The notes: generated by a model from the letters alone, not told the origin. Counted from the first letter of the stretch, positions 21,659 to 30,028 are shown. The stretch: DNA of 64,000 nucleotides from Siphonodentalium dalli (GCA_032622095.1 CP136061.1:56247762-56311761); one strand, 5' to 3'. Numbers and translations: made by a program.

Positions 21659-24600
21659 TGACGAGTTTTCGTTTTGTGTACACCGATCTGAAAGTTTTGG
21701 TTTGACACTCACTAATCAGTTGATGGTTCTTTTGTCTTTTAATTCTGGAAGGATACTCAACAACAGTTTTGAAATTTTCACGATCATTAACACATTGTAC
21801 CATTGTTTCAAAATTAACTTTTTGACTTGTGCTGTAATCAAGAGTGATACCTTTTACCTTACATTTGGTGTATCTTCTCCCATCTTTGATGTATTCATAT
21901 CCGTAGTTCTTTGGCCCAAGTCCAACAAATTTGACAATCTTTGCATCTGGATGTTCGTCGCTCCATTTCCCCAATCTTCCTTCGATAGTTTTGATGTTCT
22001 TCTTTGATGGATCACTGACATACATACAGCTGTCTGTATCAAAATACAGCACTCTATCTCCAAGTTTTTTAAAAACTTTATACAATTGTAATCTTGCATA
22101 CGCTGTAACAAAAGAAGCAACAACAACATTTGCTGAATAATGAGGTTCAATATTATCTAAAATATCAACATAATTTACCAGAATGAATTTGTCACCATCA
22201 AGAAGTGTAACATTTTGAACAATTATATTGTTACTAGTAAGCAATTCAAAATAACGTGATGGTTTATCCACATACTCTGTTTTTGACATAAGATTTCTTT
22301 GTGCATTCTTACCCCATATACAATTAATCATAATTTTAGATATTTGGCGTTTTCCTGGATTCTTCTCGATGTTCTCCAATTTTATACCCTCAGCTGCATA
22401 ATAATCCTGTACAAACTTTTGCTTCTGTTCTTCTGTCTCAACACCAAATGGATAACCACTACATTCCTGTTTGATCTTTAGATGTTTGTCGATATAGGAT
22501 TTGTATATTTCATCTGTCCAATCTGTCCAATGCCAAATTTGGTACACATCAAGTATTTTGTAGCCAACATCCATTGCTTTGAATAATTCTGGCGTGGTCC
22601 ACACTCCGGTTATAGCTCGATCTTCTTCTGAATGGTTACATGCCTCGTTCTCATTGATGGCACAAGTGTTGCACAGAGTAAAAACCATTTTCTTGTTACA
22701 ATGAATCGGTAGAACTGGAATATACAATTTCGATGGTGGTAAAATTGTACATTTAACAAGCCCCGCATAGTCTCTAATGTGTTCTTGATCGATCTGCTCT
22801 TGGCTCAAAATTTCTGGATGTCCAACAGGGTAGAATTTATATTTGTTGCAAAATGGATACAACGAACACACATCGATGAACTTGATTTCTTTTGTGGAAT
22901 CTTGATCAATTTCCTCGTACAATTTGATGGCATTTGTACGTCCACCAAACAATGCTTCTCTTGGCAAAATGGGGTCTCGATGTTTGTAGAAAGATTCCAT
23001 TTGTTGTTTGAATTTCACATCCGATTTCATTCTTTCGTCGATCTGATGCTCCCAAATTGATTCAACTCTGTAACCAAGACTTTCCAGTTCATCTTTCTTC
23101 TGTTGAGTTCTTGTATATAATTCTTCCATGGTGAGCATCGTATAGGGATTCTTGTATTGTCTGTTGTTGTAACATTTTGGACATCCATGAAACAGACATC
23201 CATTCATCTCAAAAACTGTTCTTGTGGCTTCCTCATATCCATCGACGTAGTGTCCACCAATCTTGATTTCTCCTCCATTCAAAGCATGTTTGATTGTTAT
23301 CATACGTGACAATGATATATGTTGAAGCCAACGTATCGCTTTCATGGAATAGTTTTTAGCACATGGGTATCCACCATCTGGAATGATTCCAATTGTTTTC
23401 TCTGGCATTGAATTCTTCCTCCATGCCAAATTGCAAACTTGCGCCAATGTTATTGACTCAATGAACGGGTCAATCTGTTCTGTTTCCAATATGTATTTCC
23501 TGAATTTTCCACATCCACGGCGAAGAATATCCACGTCTGATTTGCAGTACTTCTCCATCTCTTCTTGGAAGTTGAATATCACGTAATTTTCTATTTTCTC
23601 ATTGTACCATTCAAAGAATTTCTCTCGATTTTCCACGCTCATCATGTCTGGTTTGTAGTAATCAGAAGCCAAGTAATGTCCAATGTAATTTTGAAACTTT
23701 GGTGAATTCGCCCAATGTGGAAAGTGTCCTTTCGCCATCTCATTCAGCTGAAAAGTTTGTGGAAACTTTGAAAGCGGCATCATCAGAAAACTCAGAGAAT
23801 CAATAACTTTCACGCTGTTGCATTTTAAACTGAGAATCTTGTTTCCATTCATGATCAGTTCTGGTTTATGAATTCCACTTTGTATGAGTGCTTGAAGTAG
23901 AAACTGTGCATCGTATCCCTGAGCATTATGTGCTATTGCAACACATCCTTTGTGATCTTGGTGGAATAACCAGTTTGTGAAGTCTGTTAAAACGTTGTCA
24001 CCCTTGAATACAAATTCTCTGGAATCCGGTCCGCATGTTTCACATTTTTCTTCGATTGGTTTGCACATGCAATCTCCACAAGCGGTATGTGCAACACAGA
24101 AGTTTGGAATATGAACACCTGTGTCTTGTCTGCATTCAAAGTCAAAGAATACATATGGAATCTTTGCAGGTTTCTTTTCCGGTGATTCATATTTTGGAAT
24201 GTAGCACCTGTGATCTGCTTCAACGATTTCTTTGCAATGTTTGCATTTCTTCAACCCCGCACATATATGTCTGCTTGATTTATTGATGAGAATTTCTTCA
24301 TCACAATTGTTGCATAGTTGAACCAAATCACATATTTTTCTTTTCTGTTTTCCTTCCGTCTTCAAATGGTTGTCGAAACATGATTTACTTCTGAATGATC
24401 GTTGACACGTTCTACACTTCACCCAATTTGTGAAATTACACTGTGTCAATGACCAGCATGCACAAACAAATCTGCATCGATGATCGCCACGCATATGGAA
24501 TCCAATGTCGCAGAATTCGCAGTAGTAGCTGGTGCCTAGAAATCCTTTGATTGATGTTATGGTGTCGAAGTGATTGTTGTTGTAGTAGATGTGTACACAT

Positions 24601-25730
24601 TTGCTATCCGAACACATTTCTGCAGGTTCAAATAGAAATCCAGCGCCAGCAAATTCATTGTGAATTTTCACAACATATTCTGGATACAATATTTCTTGAA
24701 TCTTGTGGAACTCATTGATACTGCAAACTGTATCGTGTGGAATGCCAGCACGGTTGAGTAGATTTTTTGCTGCATCTGTTTGTGCTGTGTATATTGATTG
24801 TCTTATTCTTTTCCATATCTTTGACCAGCACGCAGATCCATCACTATCTGCCTTACACATTCCGACGACAATAGATCTTGCCATACACATAACATCATCA
24901 GCATTTTCAATCCGGACAATACTTCTTTTTACTTTTGTCAACTTGTTCTTGTCTGCAAATGGTCCATAATGTAGTGAGTGTCGTGTACCACCTTCCGGAA
25001 TATCTGTAACGAAGATTTCGAAATTGAGTGCACCGTCATGAATTGTAAAGGCTGCATTTGATTGAACCACATTTTGAATATTATCCATGAGTGTCCCACC
25101 ATTCAATTCACTGGCTTTTGTGAATGGAATGAAAATGCTCATATCAAGTCCTGGATGATTTATCGTAACTCTGATTCTTGTCTTCTCATTTGCTGAACAT
25201 TTCTGTTTCAATTCTTCTGTCAACTTCTCAAATATCTCTGGAATGTTTTCGATTGGATCTGTAAATTTCTCGAATTTCACACCAAATTGTCGTGATGCTG
25301 ATTTAAATTTTCTGGAAAATTTCTCCGAGTTCAGCTCCATTTTGAAATATTTTGTTGGATTGAACACAACACGCTCTCTAGCCAGACTTCTCTTTCTCTT
25401 CCCACCAATTTCTCTATTCTGTCTTCGACCGCGTCCAATCTGCCCATCACTAGAACTTTCTTCACTTTCTGCCCTATCAGTTTCCATATCGCTCTCTTCA
25501 CTTTCTGCCTCATCAGTTTCCATATCGCTCTCTTCACTTTCTGCCCTATCAGTTTCCATATAGCTCTCTTCACTTTCTGCCTCATCAGTTTCCATATAGC
25601 TCTCTTCACTTTCTACCTTATCAGTTTCCATATCGCTCTCTTCAATAACTGCAGGCCTTGGTCTTTTTCTAACAATATCTTCTTCGCTGGCGGCGTCGTC
25701 TGAAACAGGTCTTTTAATTCTCTTAAACAT
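21621..25730 (-). CDS. POLB: Protein-primed family B DNA polymerase
   Basis: 1369 residues from the ATG at 25730 (MFKRIKRPVSDD). Residues about 30-90 are an acidic tail with five 12-residue repeats of (ES)xMETDxAESEE. A Cys/His-rich zinc-binding region precedes the exonuclease. Exonuclease motifs: Asp530-Phe-Glu532 in FFDFEC, then AHNAQGYDAQFLL and YCKSDVDIL. Polymerase motifs: Asp953 in DVCSLYP, Lys1132 in KIMINCIWG, and Asp1231/Asp1233 in YFDTDS. All catalytic residues are present and no break is seen. It replicates the linear element by protein priming, as is known for the family. It diverges from the zinc-knuckle gene across a palindromic promoter, and the first residues of both proteins are identical. 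Confidence 0.97.
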   Translation of the reverse strand: MFKRIKRPVSDDAASEEDIVRKRPRPAVIEESDMETDKVESEESYMETDEAESEESYMETDRAESEESDMETDEAESEESDMETDRAESEESSSDGQIGRGRRQNREIGGKRKRSLARERVVFNPTKYFKMELNSEKFSRKFKSASRQFGVKFEKFTDPIENIPEIFEKLTEELKQKCSANEKTRIRVTINHPGLDMSIFIPFTKASELNGGTLMDNIQNVVQSNAAFTIHDGALNFEIFVTDIPEGGTRHSLHYGPFADKNKLTKVKRSIVRIENADDVMCMARSIVVGMCKADSDGSACWSKIWKRIRQSIYTAQTDAAKNLLNRAGIPHDTVCSINEFHKIQEILYPEYVVKIHNEFAGAGFLFEPAEMCSDSKCVHIYYNNNHFDTITSIKGFLGTSYYCEFCDIGFHMRGDHRCRFVCACWSLTQCNFTNWVKCRTCQRSFRSKSCFDNHLKTEGKQKRKICDLVQLCNNCDEEILINKSSRHICAGLKKCKHCKEIVEADHRCYIPKYESPEKKPAKIPYVFFDFECRQDTGVHIPNFCVAHTACGDCMCKPIEEKCETCGPDSREFVFKGDNVLTDFTNWLFHQDHKGCVAIAHNAQGYDAQFLLQALIQSGIHKPELIMNGNKILSLKCNSVKVIDSLSFLMMPLSKFPQTFQLNEMAKGHFPHWANSPKFQNYIGHYLASDYYKPDMMSVENREKFFEWYNEKIENYVIFNFQEEMEKYCKSDVDILRRGCGKFRKYILETEQIDPFIESITLAQVCNLAWRKNSMPEKTIGIIPDGGYPCAKNYSMKAIRWLQHISLSRMITIKHALNGGEIKIGGHYVDGYEEATRTVFEMNGCLFHGCPKCYNNRQYKNPYTMLTMEELYTRTQQKKDELESLGYRVESIWEHQIDERMKSDVKFKQQMESFYKHRDPILPREALFGGRTNAIKLYEEIDQDSTKEIKFIDVCSLYPFCNKYKFYPVGHPEILSQEQIDQEHIRDYAGLVKCTILPPSKLYIPVLPIHCNKKMVFTLCNTCAINENEACNHSEEDRAITGVWTTPELFKAMDVGYKILDVYQIWHWTDWTDEIYKSYIDKHLKIKQECSGYPFGVETEEQKQKFVQDYYAAEGIKLENIEKNPGKRQISKIMINCIWGKNAQRNLMSKTEYVDKPSRYFELLTSNNIIVQNVTLLDGDKFILVNYVDILDNIEPHYSANVVVASFVTAYARLQLYKVFKKLGDRVLYFDTDSCMYVSDPSKKNIKTIEGRLGKWSDEHPDAKIVKFVGLGPKNYGYEYIKDGRRYTKCKVKGITLDYSTSQKVNFETMVQCVNDRENFKTVVEYPSRIKRQKNHQLISECQTKTFRSVYTKRKLVNGIHTYPYGWRC
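25465..25645. repeat. 36-bp in-frame tandem repeat in the PolB N-terminus
   Basis: About five head-to-tail 36-bp units (CACTTTCTGCC[CT]TATCAGTT type) encode the acidic 12-residue repeats of PolB. The unit length is a multiple of three, so copy number can vary without breaking the frame. Confidence 0.85.
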
Positions 25731-26030
25731 TTTTGTCTTGAGTTTTGTCAGCAAAAAATATTGCGACTGGCTTCTTCGGAGTTGAAGTGTAAAGTGTAGA
25801 ATTACACCTGCTTTTATAGCTTTTATAGCATTCGCGATGAAAATGCTATAAAAGCAGATGTAATTCTACACTTTACACTTCAACTCCGAAGAAGCCAGTC
25901 GCAATATTTTTTGCTGACAAAACTCAAGACAAAAATGTTTAAGAGAATTAAAAGACCTGTTTCAGACGACGCCGCCAGCGAAGAAGATATTGTTAGAAAA
26001 AGACCAAGGCCTGCAGTTATTGAAGAGAGC
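25635..26030. promoter_or_regulatory. Palindromic divergent promoter reaching into both coding regions
   Basis: This is an almost perfect inverted repeat: left arm 25635-25832, right arm 25842-26030. The arms differ visibly by one base and a 9-bp duplication near the centre. TATAAAAG boxes lie symmetrically: 25847-25854 for the plus gene, and 25811-25818 plus 25820-25827 (minus strand) for PolB, each about 80-95 bp before the ATG. The arms extend about 95 bp into each gene, so PolB and the zinc-knuckle protein share their first 32 residues (from MFKRIK to AVIEES). This suggests coordinated divergent transcription. Confidence 0.9.
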
Positions 26031-26537
26031 TATATTGAGCTACATAAAGAAGATTCAAAAAAATCTACACAGCCACAGACTAGAAAAATTCAAGATAATC
26101 TTGTCGAAATGAGACAGATCTCTGCCAATTTGTTTAAACTTTGTAACAAAATGCAATGGCAAGAGAAACAAGAGAAAAACAAAGCTGATAAAAATTGGAA
26201 ACCACCATATGGTTACTGTTACAAATGCGGACAAGAATCCCATTGGTCCTTCCATTGTAAAACAGATTTCGGCGACAAAAAAAATGTGAAAACTATACAA
26301 AAATGTCTACAAGCAGTAACAATACAAGAACAAAATGCAGATATCAAAACTGAAGAGATGTCTACAACATCAGATGTTTTCAAACAACCCCGACCTGTTG
26401 ATCCTACGAATGATTCACAGAACAAATCTGAAGATAAAAATCCAGATTTTGAAAATTCCAAGAAAACTTCCAAGAAAAAGAAGCTGAGACCATTCTACAT
26501 TCCAAAAACAGATAAACGAATCGATACAAACATTTGA
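25935..26537 (+). CDS. CCHC zinc-knuckle protein sharing its N-terminus with PolB (200 aa)
   Basis: The ATG at 25935 begins MFKRIKRPVSDDAASEED, identical to the PolB start through residue 32 because of the palindromic promoter. It then diverges into a Lys-rich helical segment. A retroviral-type zinc knuckle CYKCGQESHWSFHC follows (Cys95, Cys98, His103, Cys108, spacing C-x2-C-x4-H-x4-C). The tail is Lys/Asp-rich and ends with KKKKLRPFYIPKTDK. Single-strand nucleic-acid binding is likely from the knuckle; a role in replication is inferred from pairing with PolB. An AATAAA lies shortly after the stop (about 26553), so this mRNA is probably polyadenylated, unlike its right-hand neighbours. Confidence 0.85.
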   Translation: MFKRIKRPVSDDAASEEDIVRKRPRPAVIEESYIELHKEDSKKSTQPQTRKIQDNLVEMRQISANLFKLCNKMQWQEKQEKNKADKNWKPPYGYCYKCGQESHWSFHCKTDFGDKKNVKTIQKCLQAVTIQEQNADIKTEEMSTTSDVFKQPRPVDPTNDSQNKSEDKNPDFENSKKTSKKKKLRPFYIPKTDKRIDTNI

Positions 26538-26626
26538 AAATTATGTTGTGTGAATAAATTATGAATTGAACAATCGTGTTTTGTTTTTTTCAGCTATGAA
26601 AGAGTAACCTTTTGGGGAATGTGGGT

Positions 26627-26642
26627 GGCCCTGAAAAGGGCC
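26627..26642 (-). terminator. Histone-type mRNA 3' stem-loop of the 120-aa gene
   Basis: Read on the minus strand: GGCCCT-TTTC-AGGGCC, a 6-bp stem with a 4-nt loop. It is preceded by AAAAAAC and followed by ACCCAC, and lies 19 nt past the stop codon. This matches the metazoan replication-dependent histone stem-loop bound by SLBP, including the ACCCA flank. Downstream sequence (CATTCCCCAAAAGGTTACTC) is conserved with the other minus-strand copy. Confidence 0.85.
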
Positions 26643-26661
26643 GTTTTTTCTTTTACAGAAT

Positions 26662-27024
26662 TCATAAAAATTCTGCCAAATCAGGATATATCCCGTTGGG
26701 ATTAATTGTCACAGACCAAGTAGGATTTGATCTGTGCGCCGCAGCAGCCTGAGCGAAGCTGTCAATTGCTGCATTGCACAGATCTTTCTTCGAGATCTGT
26801 GACAAGATCTCCACGAGATCAAGATTGCTTGATTCTTGATTCTTGATTGCTTGATCGCATACTTCAGGCGATGGTCGTCGCCGAGCCAGAAAATCTCTTA
26901 GCATCTGTTTCTGTACCACCTTTTGTTCAGGAGAATCCTGCCATTTCCTATATGTTCTTATTTTCGTCTCCTCTGAATCTCTCTTCCTCCATAACTTCTT
27001 GATAAATTTCTTTAACGACGGCAT
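26662..27024 (-). CDS. Accessory protein of cassette A, minus gene (120 aa), unknown
   Basis: ATG start, MPSLKKFIKKLWRKRD. The N-terminal 30 residues are a strongly basic amphipathic stretch. The rest is helical, with EILSQISKKDLCNAAIDSFAQAAAA and a C-terminal VTINPNGIYPDLAEFL. I do not recognise the family. It has a TATA box (minus strand, 27055-27064) about 30-40 bp before the ATG and a histone-type stem-loop after the stop, so expression is probably tied to S phase (inference). It has no similarity by eye to the gene in the same slot of cassette B. Confidence 0.7.
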   Translation of the reverse strand: MPSLKKFIKKLWRKRDSEETKIRTYRKWQDSPEQKVVQKQMLRDFLARRRPSPEVCDQAIKNQESSNLDLVEILSQISKKDLCNAAIDSFAQAAAAHRSNPTWSVTINPNGIYPDLAEFL

Positions 27025-27920
27025 AATGAATGAAGTTCACTGAAAAAGTGAAAATATTTTTATACATTTGACACGGGCGTCAATGAAATCACATGTCGCG
27101 TTGGCGTTAAAATTGACAAATATTTCCTGACGTTGTGTTTTTTCAGAACCGGATCAGCATGCATATTTTTCTTGATCATTATTGCATAGCGATCAAACAA
27201 ATGTTTTTAATTTCGTTAGATCATTATCTATTATTTGGTACACATGATTGATATATTTATTACCTCGTTAGGCAAATATGGAATGTTTTTCTAGTTTTTG
27301 TTTTTGGAATTGTACATATTTTATACATAAAACTGAACACAAGATTGTTACACGGGCGTCAATGAAATCACATAATACTTTGGCGTTAAAATTGACAAAT
27401 ATTTCCTGACGTTGTGTTTTTTCAGAACCGGATCAACATGCATATTTTTCTTGATCATTATTGCATAGCGATCAAACAAATGTTTTTAATTTCGTTAGAT
27501 CATTATCTATTATTTGGTACACATGATTGATATATTTATTACCTCGTTAGGCAAATATGGAATGTTTTTCTAGTTTTTGGTTTTGGAATTGTACATATTT
27601 TATACATAAAAACTGAACACAAGAAACATACTGAACATTTTTCTTCATCATTACAATTGATAACTTTACTTGGTCATCGTTTATGAACGAAGATGAATTC
27701 ATATGTTAAAACATCTTAATTAATTGCATATACTATCATGAATTTAATCTATAACATATCGAAATAGTAAAACTAACAGATAATGCACTGTAAAGAAACA
27801 CAACGCCCGGAAACATTTGTCATTTTTAATGCCAACGTGACATGTGATTTCTCTACCGCCCGCGCAATCGTGATATATGTTCAAACACGGCCGTGAAAAA
27901 TTTTTATTCTGCATTCAAAG
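27025..27920. promoter_or_regulatory. Bidirectional promoter of cassette A with inverted boxes and 279-bp tandem duplication
   Basis: A box centred on GAAATCACATGTCGCGTTGG followed by CGTTAAAATTGACAAAT lies near the minus gene (27072-27140). It is repeated 279 bp further on (27351-27422) and recurs inverted next to the plus gene (27794-27870). TATA elements are at 27055-27064 (minus) and about 27872-27879 (GATATATG, plus). The mirror symmetry indicates the same factors drive both directions. Confidence 0.8.
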
Positions 27921-28109
27921 ATGTCCGAAATCCCCGAACCGTTGATGTCTATACTAAGAGGAACGATAGGGCTAACACCCCAGATAATGCGGGCCGGACA
28001 CGCAAAAGAAGTAACCGCCAGTGCAAAACTGGTTATGCAAATATGCAAAAAACAACAGCGTTGGAACAAAAGCAAAAGTCTCAAAAGAAAATCGTGGCGT
28101 GAACTTTGA
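27921..28109 (+). CDS. Small basic accessory protein of cassette A, plus gene (62 aa), unknown
   Basis: The ATG lies in TTCAAAGATG, the same context as the plus gene of cassette B. MSEIPEPLMSILRGTIG leads into a helical segment and a basic C-terminus (KKQQRWNKSKSLKRKSW). Size and charge could suit DNA binding, but no family is recognised. Two histone-type stem-loops follow within 60 nt of the stop, and the TATA-like GATATATG lies about 45 bp upstream. An overlapping frame (27893-28102) is less convincing because it lacks this start context. Confidence 0.65.
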   Translation: MSEIPEPLMSILRGTIGLTPQIMRAGHAKEVTASAKLVMQICKKQQRWNKSKSLKRKSWREL

Positions 28110-28122
28110 TGCCATACAAAAC

Positions 28123-28138
28123 GGCCCTTTTCAGGGCC
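28123..28138 (+). terminator. Histone-type 3' stem-loop, first of a tandem pair
   Basis: GGCCCT-TTTC-AGGGCC preceded by CAAAAC and followed by AAAAAC, 13 nt after the stop at 28109. Fits the SLBP-type consensus stem and loop. Confidence 0.82.
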
Positions 28139-28150
28139 AAAAACAAAAAC

Positions 28151-28166
28151 GGTCCTTTTCAGGACC
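28151..28166 (+). terminator. Histone-type 3' stem-loop, second of a tandem pair
   Basis: GGTCCT-TTTC-AGGACC preceded by AAAAAC and followed by AACCA. Compared with the first loop, both sides of one stem pair are changed (C-G to T-A), a compensatory change that supports selection on the RNA fold. A purine-rich CAAAAAGAACAA lies 12 nt downstream (28179-28190), where the U7-binding histone downstream element is expected. Confidence 0.82.
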
Positions 28167-28378
28167 AACCAATTTTTTCAAAAAGAACAACTTTTAGCAT
28201 TGCTTAATAACTAATAATGTTCTTTGTACCCTATGTTTTGTTTTGAAAAAATCACGCCACGAATAATTTAAAACAAAATATACTTGCAAATATTTGTTGT
28301 TGAATAAAATATAAATTGAACAATCGTGTTTTTGATTTTTTCAGCAATGAAAGAGTAACCTTTTGGGGAAATGTGTGT

Positions 28379-28394
28379 GGCCCTGAAAAGGGCC
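28379..28394 (-). terminator. Histone-type 3' stem-loop of the cassette B minus gene
   Basis: On the minus strand: GGCCCT-TTTC-AGGGCC, preceded by AAAAC and followed by ACACAC, 22 nt after the stop at 28417. It is followed by the same CATTTCCCCAAAAGGTTACT block as in cassette A. Confidence 0.82.
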
Positions 28395-28416
28395 GTTTTA
28401 AAATTATCATCTGACT

Positions 28417-28905
28417 TTAACATCGTTTTGTGTTTTTCTTATATCTTGACATATCTTTCCCATGAGAACCAATAGCTTTTGCGAATTCATCACTTTTCTC
28501 TGTATCTTTAGATTCTTTACAAGGAAGACGAAATCTGACTTTTGTCTCAGTAGAAGGCTTCATGATACTTTTAGGTTCTTTTTCTTTCGCCGATAATATT
28601 TTTTCTTTTTTGATCTGTTTCTGTTCTTTCGATCTCTGAACATCATGAACCCTGATTGGTATATCTATCTCTTCTGCAACGAAACGAAGATTCACTTTTA
28701 CTTCTTGATGCGTTACTTGTGTTTTCACGTCAATATCCCTGCGAAGACATCTCAGTTCATCTAAAATCGCTTTTAAAATGAGTGTATCTCCACCTATAGT
28801 CATTGTCGTATTAGCTTGGCCTGTTGACTGTGGTGCCGCATATGTATTCTGTACAACAGGATTACTGTATATCTCACTCTGAAGAAATTCTGTTAACGGA
28901 TCCAT
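28417..28905 (-). CDS. Accessory protein of cassette B, minus gene (162 aa), unknown, with an RVxF-like motif
   Basis: The ATG at 28905 (MDPLTEFLQSEIYSN) is preferred; the frame is open to 28959, but that would start upstream of the expected TSS, since the TATA box is at 28947-28956 on the minus strand. It has a helical segment around ILKAILDELRCLRRDIDVK and then a Lys/Glu-rich disordered C-terminal half. That half includes ETKVRFRLP, where KVRF fits the protein phosphatase 1 docking pattern; such short motifs arise by chance often. No homology to the same-slot gene of cassette A is visible. Confidence 0.68.
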   Translation of the reverse strand: MDPLTEFLQSEIYSNPVVQNTYAAPQSTGQANTTMTIGGDTLILKAILDELRCLRRDIDVKTQVTHQEVKVNLRFVAEEIDIPIRVHDVQRSKEQKQIKKEKILSAKEKEPKSIMKPSTETKVRFRLPCKESKDTEKSDEFAKAIGSHGKDMSRYKKNTKRC

Positions 28906-29528
28906 CTTTGATAGCAATGCAATGTAACGTTGATCAAATTCGAAAATATTTTTATACATTTGACACGGGCGTCAATGAAATCACATGTCGCATTGACGTT
29001 AAAATTGACAAATGTTTCCTGGCGTTGTGTTTTTTCAGAGACGGATCAGCATGCATATTTTTCTTGATCATTATTGCATAGCGATCAAACATATGTTTTT
29101 AATTTCGTTAGATCATTATCTATTATTTGGTACACATGATTGATATATTTGTTACCTCGTTAGGCAAATATGGAATGTTTTTCTAGTTTTTGGTTTTGGA
29201 AATGTACATATTTTATACATAAAACTGAACACAAGAAAACATACTGAACATTTTTCTTCATCATTACAATTGATAACTTTACTTGGTCATCGTTTATGAA
29301 CGAAGATGAATTCATATGTTAAAATATCTTAATTAATTGCTTATACTATCATGAATTTAATCTATATCATATCGAAATGGTGAAACTAACAGATAATGCA
29401 CTGAAAAGAAACACAACGTCAGGGAGCATTTGTCATTTTAACGTCAAAGTATTATGTGCTTTCTCTACCGCCCGCGCAATCGTGATATATGTTCAAGACG
29501 GATCTTCAGACTTATTCTACATTCAAAG
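28906..29528. promoter_or_regulatory. Bidirectional promoter of cassette B
   Basis: Nearly identical to the cassette A promoter, without the tandem duplication. It holds the minus-side TATA (28947-28956), the left box ATCACATGTCGCATTGACG, a conserved roughly 300-bp middle, an inverted right box ending before CCGCCCGCGCAATCGTGATA, and the plus-side GATATAT (about 29484-29490). Confidence 0.8.
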
Positions 29529-29993
29529 ATGACTGCTGTAAACATAACAGATCTTGACGAGATAATGGCCGGTGGGGTATACTGTAAAGCAGTGTACGGT
29601 GAAGAAATATCGCTGTTTTGGAGGGCACTCAGCCTCGGGGTTTACGGGACGACCGATGGATGGATGATTCTGAGAGATGCGGCAGTTGACCTGTACTACG
29701 CAGAGAGTGACGAACTTGGTGCGTCGGCACAAGATTTACGGCGCACACCACTTCTGGCTGAATCAAGATTGATGGTTGAATTAGCGGCGACTGTTATACA
29801 GCGACCTATCGTCATGTTTGATGCTACCAAAGGCGGCTACAAATCAACACCAAGATTCAAGTCATCAATAACTCTAGTGTGGATCCCACACGTTTGCCAC
29901 GAGCATTATTGTGAATGCGAAATATGGATGAGGCGAGGAGACAAATCAATTGAAGTTTTGGCGAACAAAGAAGTTCAATGTGGCGGATTCTAA
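29529..29993 (+). CDS. OTU-fold-like protein lacking the catalytic cysteine (154 aa)
   Basis: The ATG at 29529 lies in TTCAAAGATG. The segment EISLFWRALSLGVYGTTD resembles the OTU protease signature in which an N-C-L-F-R-A-L run precedes a (L/V)YG turn. Here Ser28 sits where the nucleophilic Cys is expected, and a Trp is inserted before the Arg. Further OTU-like features are AATVIQRPIVMF (about 86-97), ITLVWIP (114-120) and His126 in HEHYCECEI, where the catalytic His normally lies. It may be a pseudo-deubiquitinase acting as a ubiquitin binder or decoy; this is inference. Single histone-type stem-loop downstream. Confidence 0.7.
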   Translation: MTAVNITDLDEIMAGGVYCKAVYGEEISLFWRALSLGVYGTTDGWMILRDAAVDLYYAESDELGASAQDLRRTPLLAESRLMVELAATVIQRPIVMFDATKGGYKSTPRFKSSITLVWIPHVCHEHYCECEIWMRRGDKSIEVLANKEVQCGGF

Positions 29994-30012
29994 ACTATAA
30001 CAAAAATAAAAC

Positions 30013-30028
30013 GGCCCTTTTCAGGGCC
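30013..30028 (+). terminator. Histone-type 3' stem-loop of the OTU-like gene
   Basis: GGCCCT-TTTC-AGGGCC preceded by AAAAC and followed by ACCAAA, 19 nt after the stop. Purine-rich GAAAAGAAAAAC (30040-30051) lies 11 nt downstream, a good position for a U7-type histone downstream element. Confidence 0.85.

Larger units (their letters stand above)
26549..28170. repeat. Duplicated divergent-gene cassette, copy A
   Basis: The non-coding shell of this segment matches that of 28297-30035: the 3' flank GAATAAA...TTGAACAATCGTGTTTT, the block CAGC[TA]ATGAAAGAGTAACC, the GGCCCT stem-loops, the promoter boxes and the second stem-loop. The enclosed ORFs are not alike. Copy A also carries an internal 279-bp tandem duplication of the promoter (period from 27072 to 27351). 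Confidence 0.85.

Noticed and set aside
21648-25563. Many plus-strand and alternate minus-frame ORFs across the PolB region
   Set aside because: They are shadows of the long intact PolB frame, with no motifs of their own.
26590-26615. TTTTTTTCAG before CTATGAAAGAGTAACC as a 3' splice site of the zinc-knuckle gene
   Set aside because: No matching donor or useful downstream exon is visible; the block is better explained as the conserved downstream flank of the histone-type ends. RNA data would decide.
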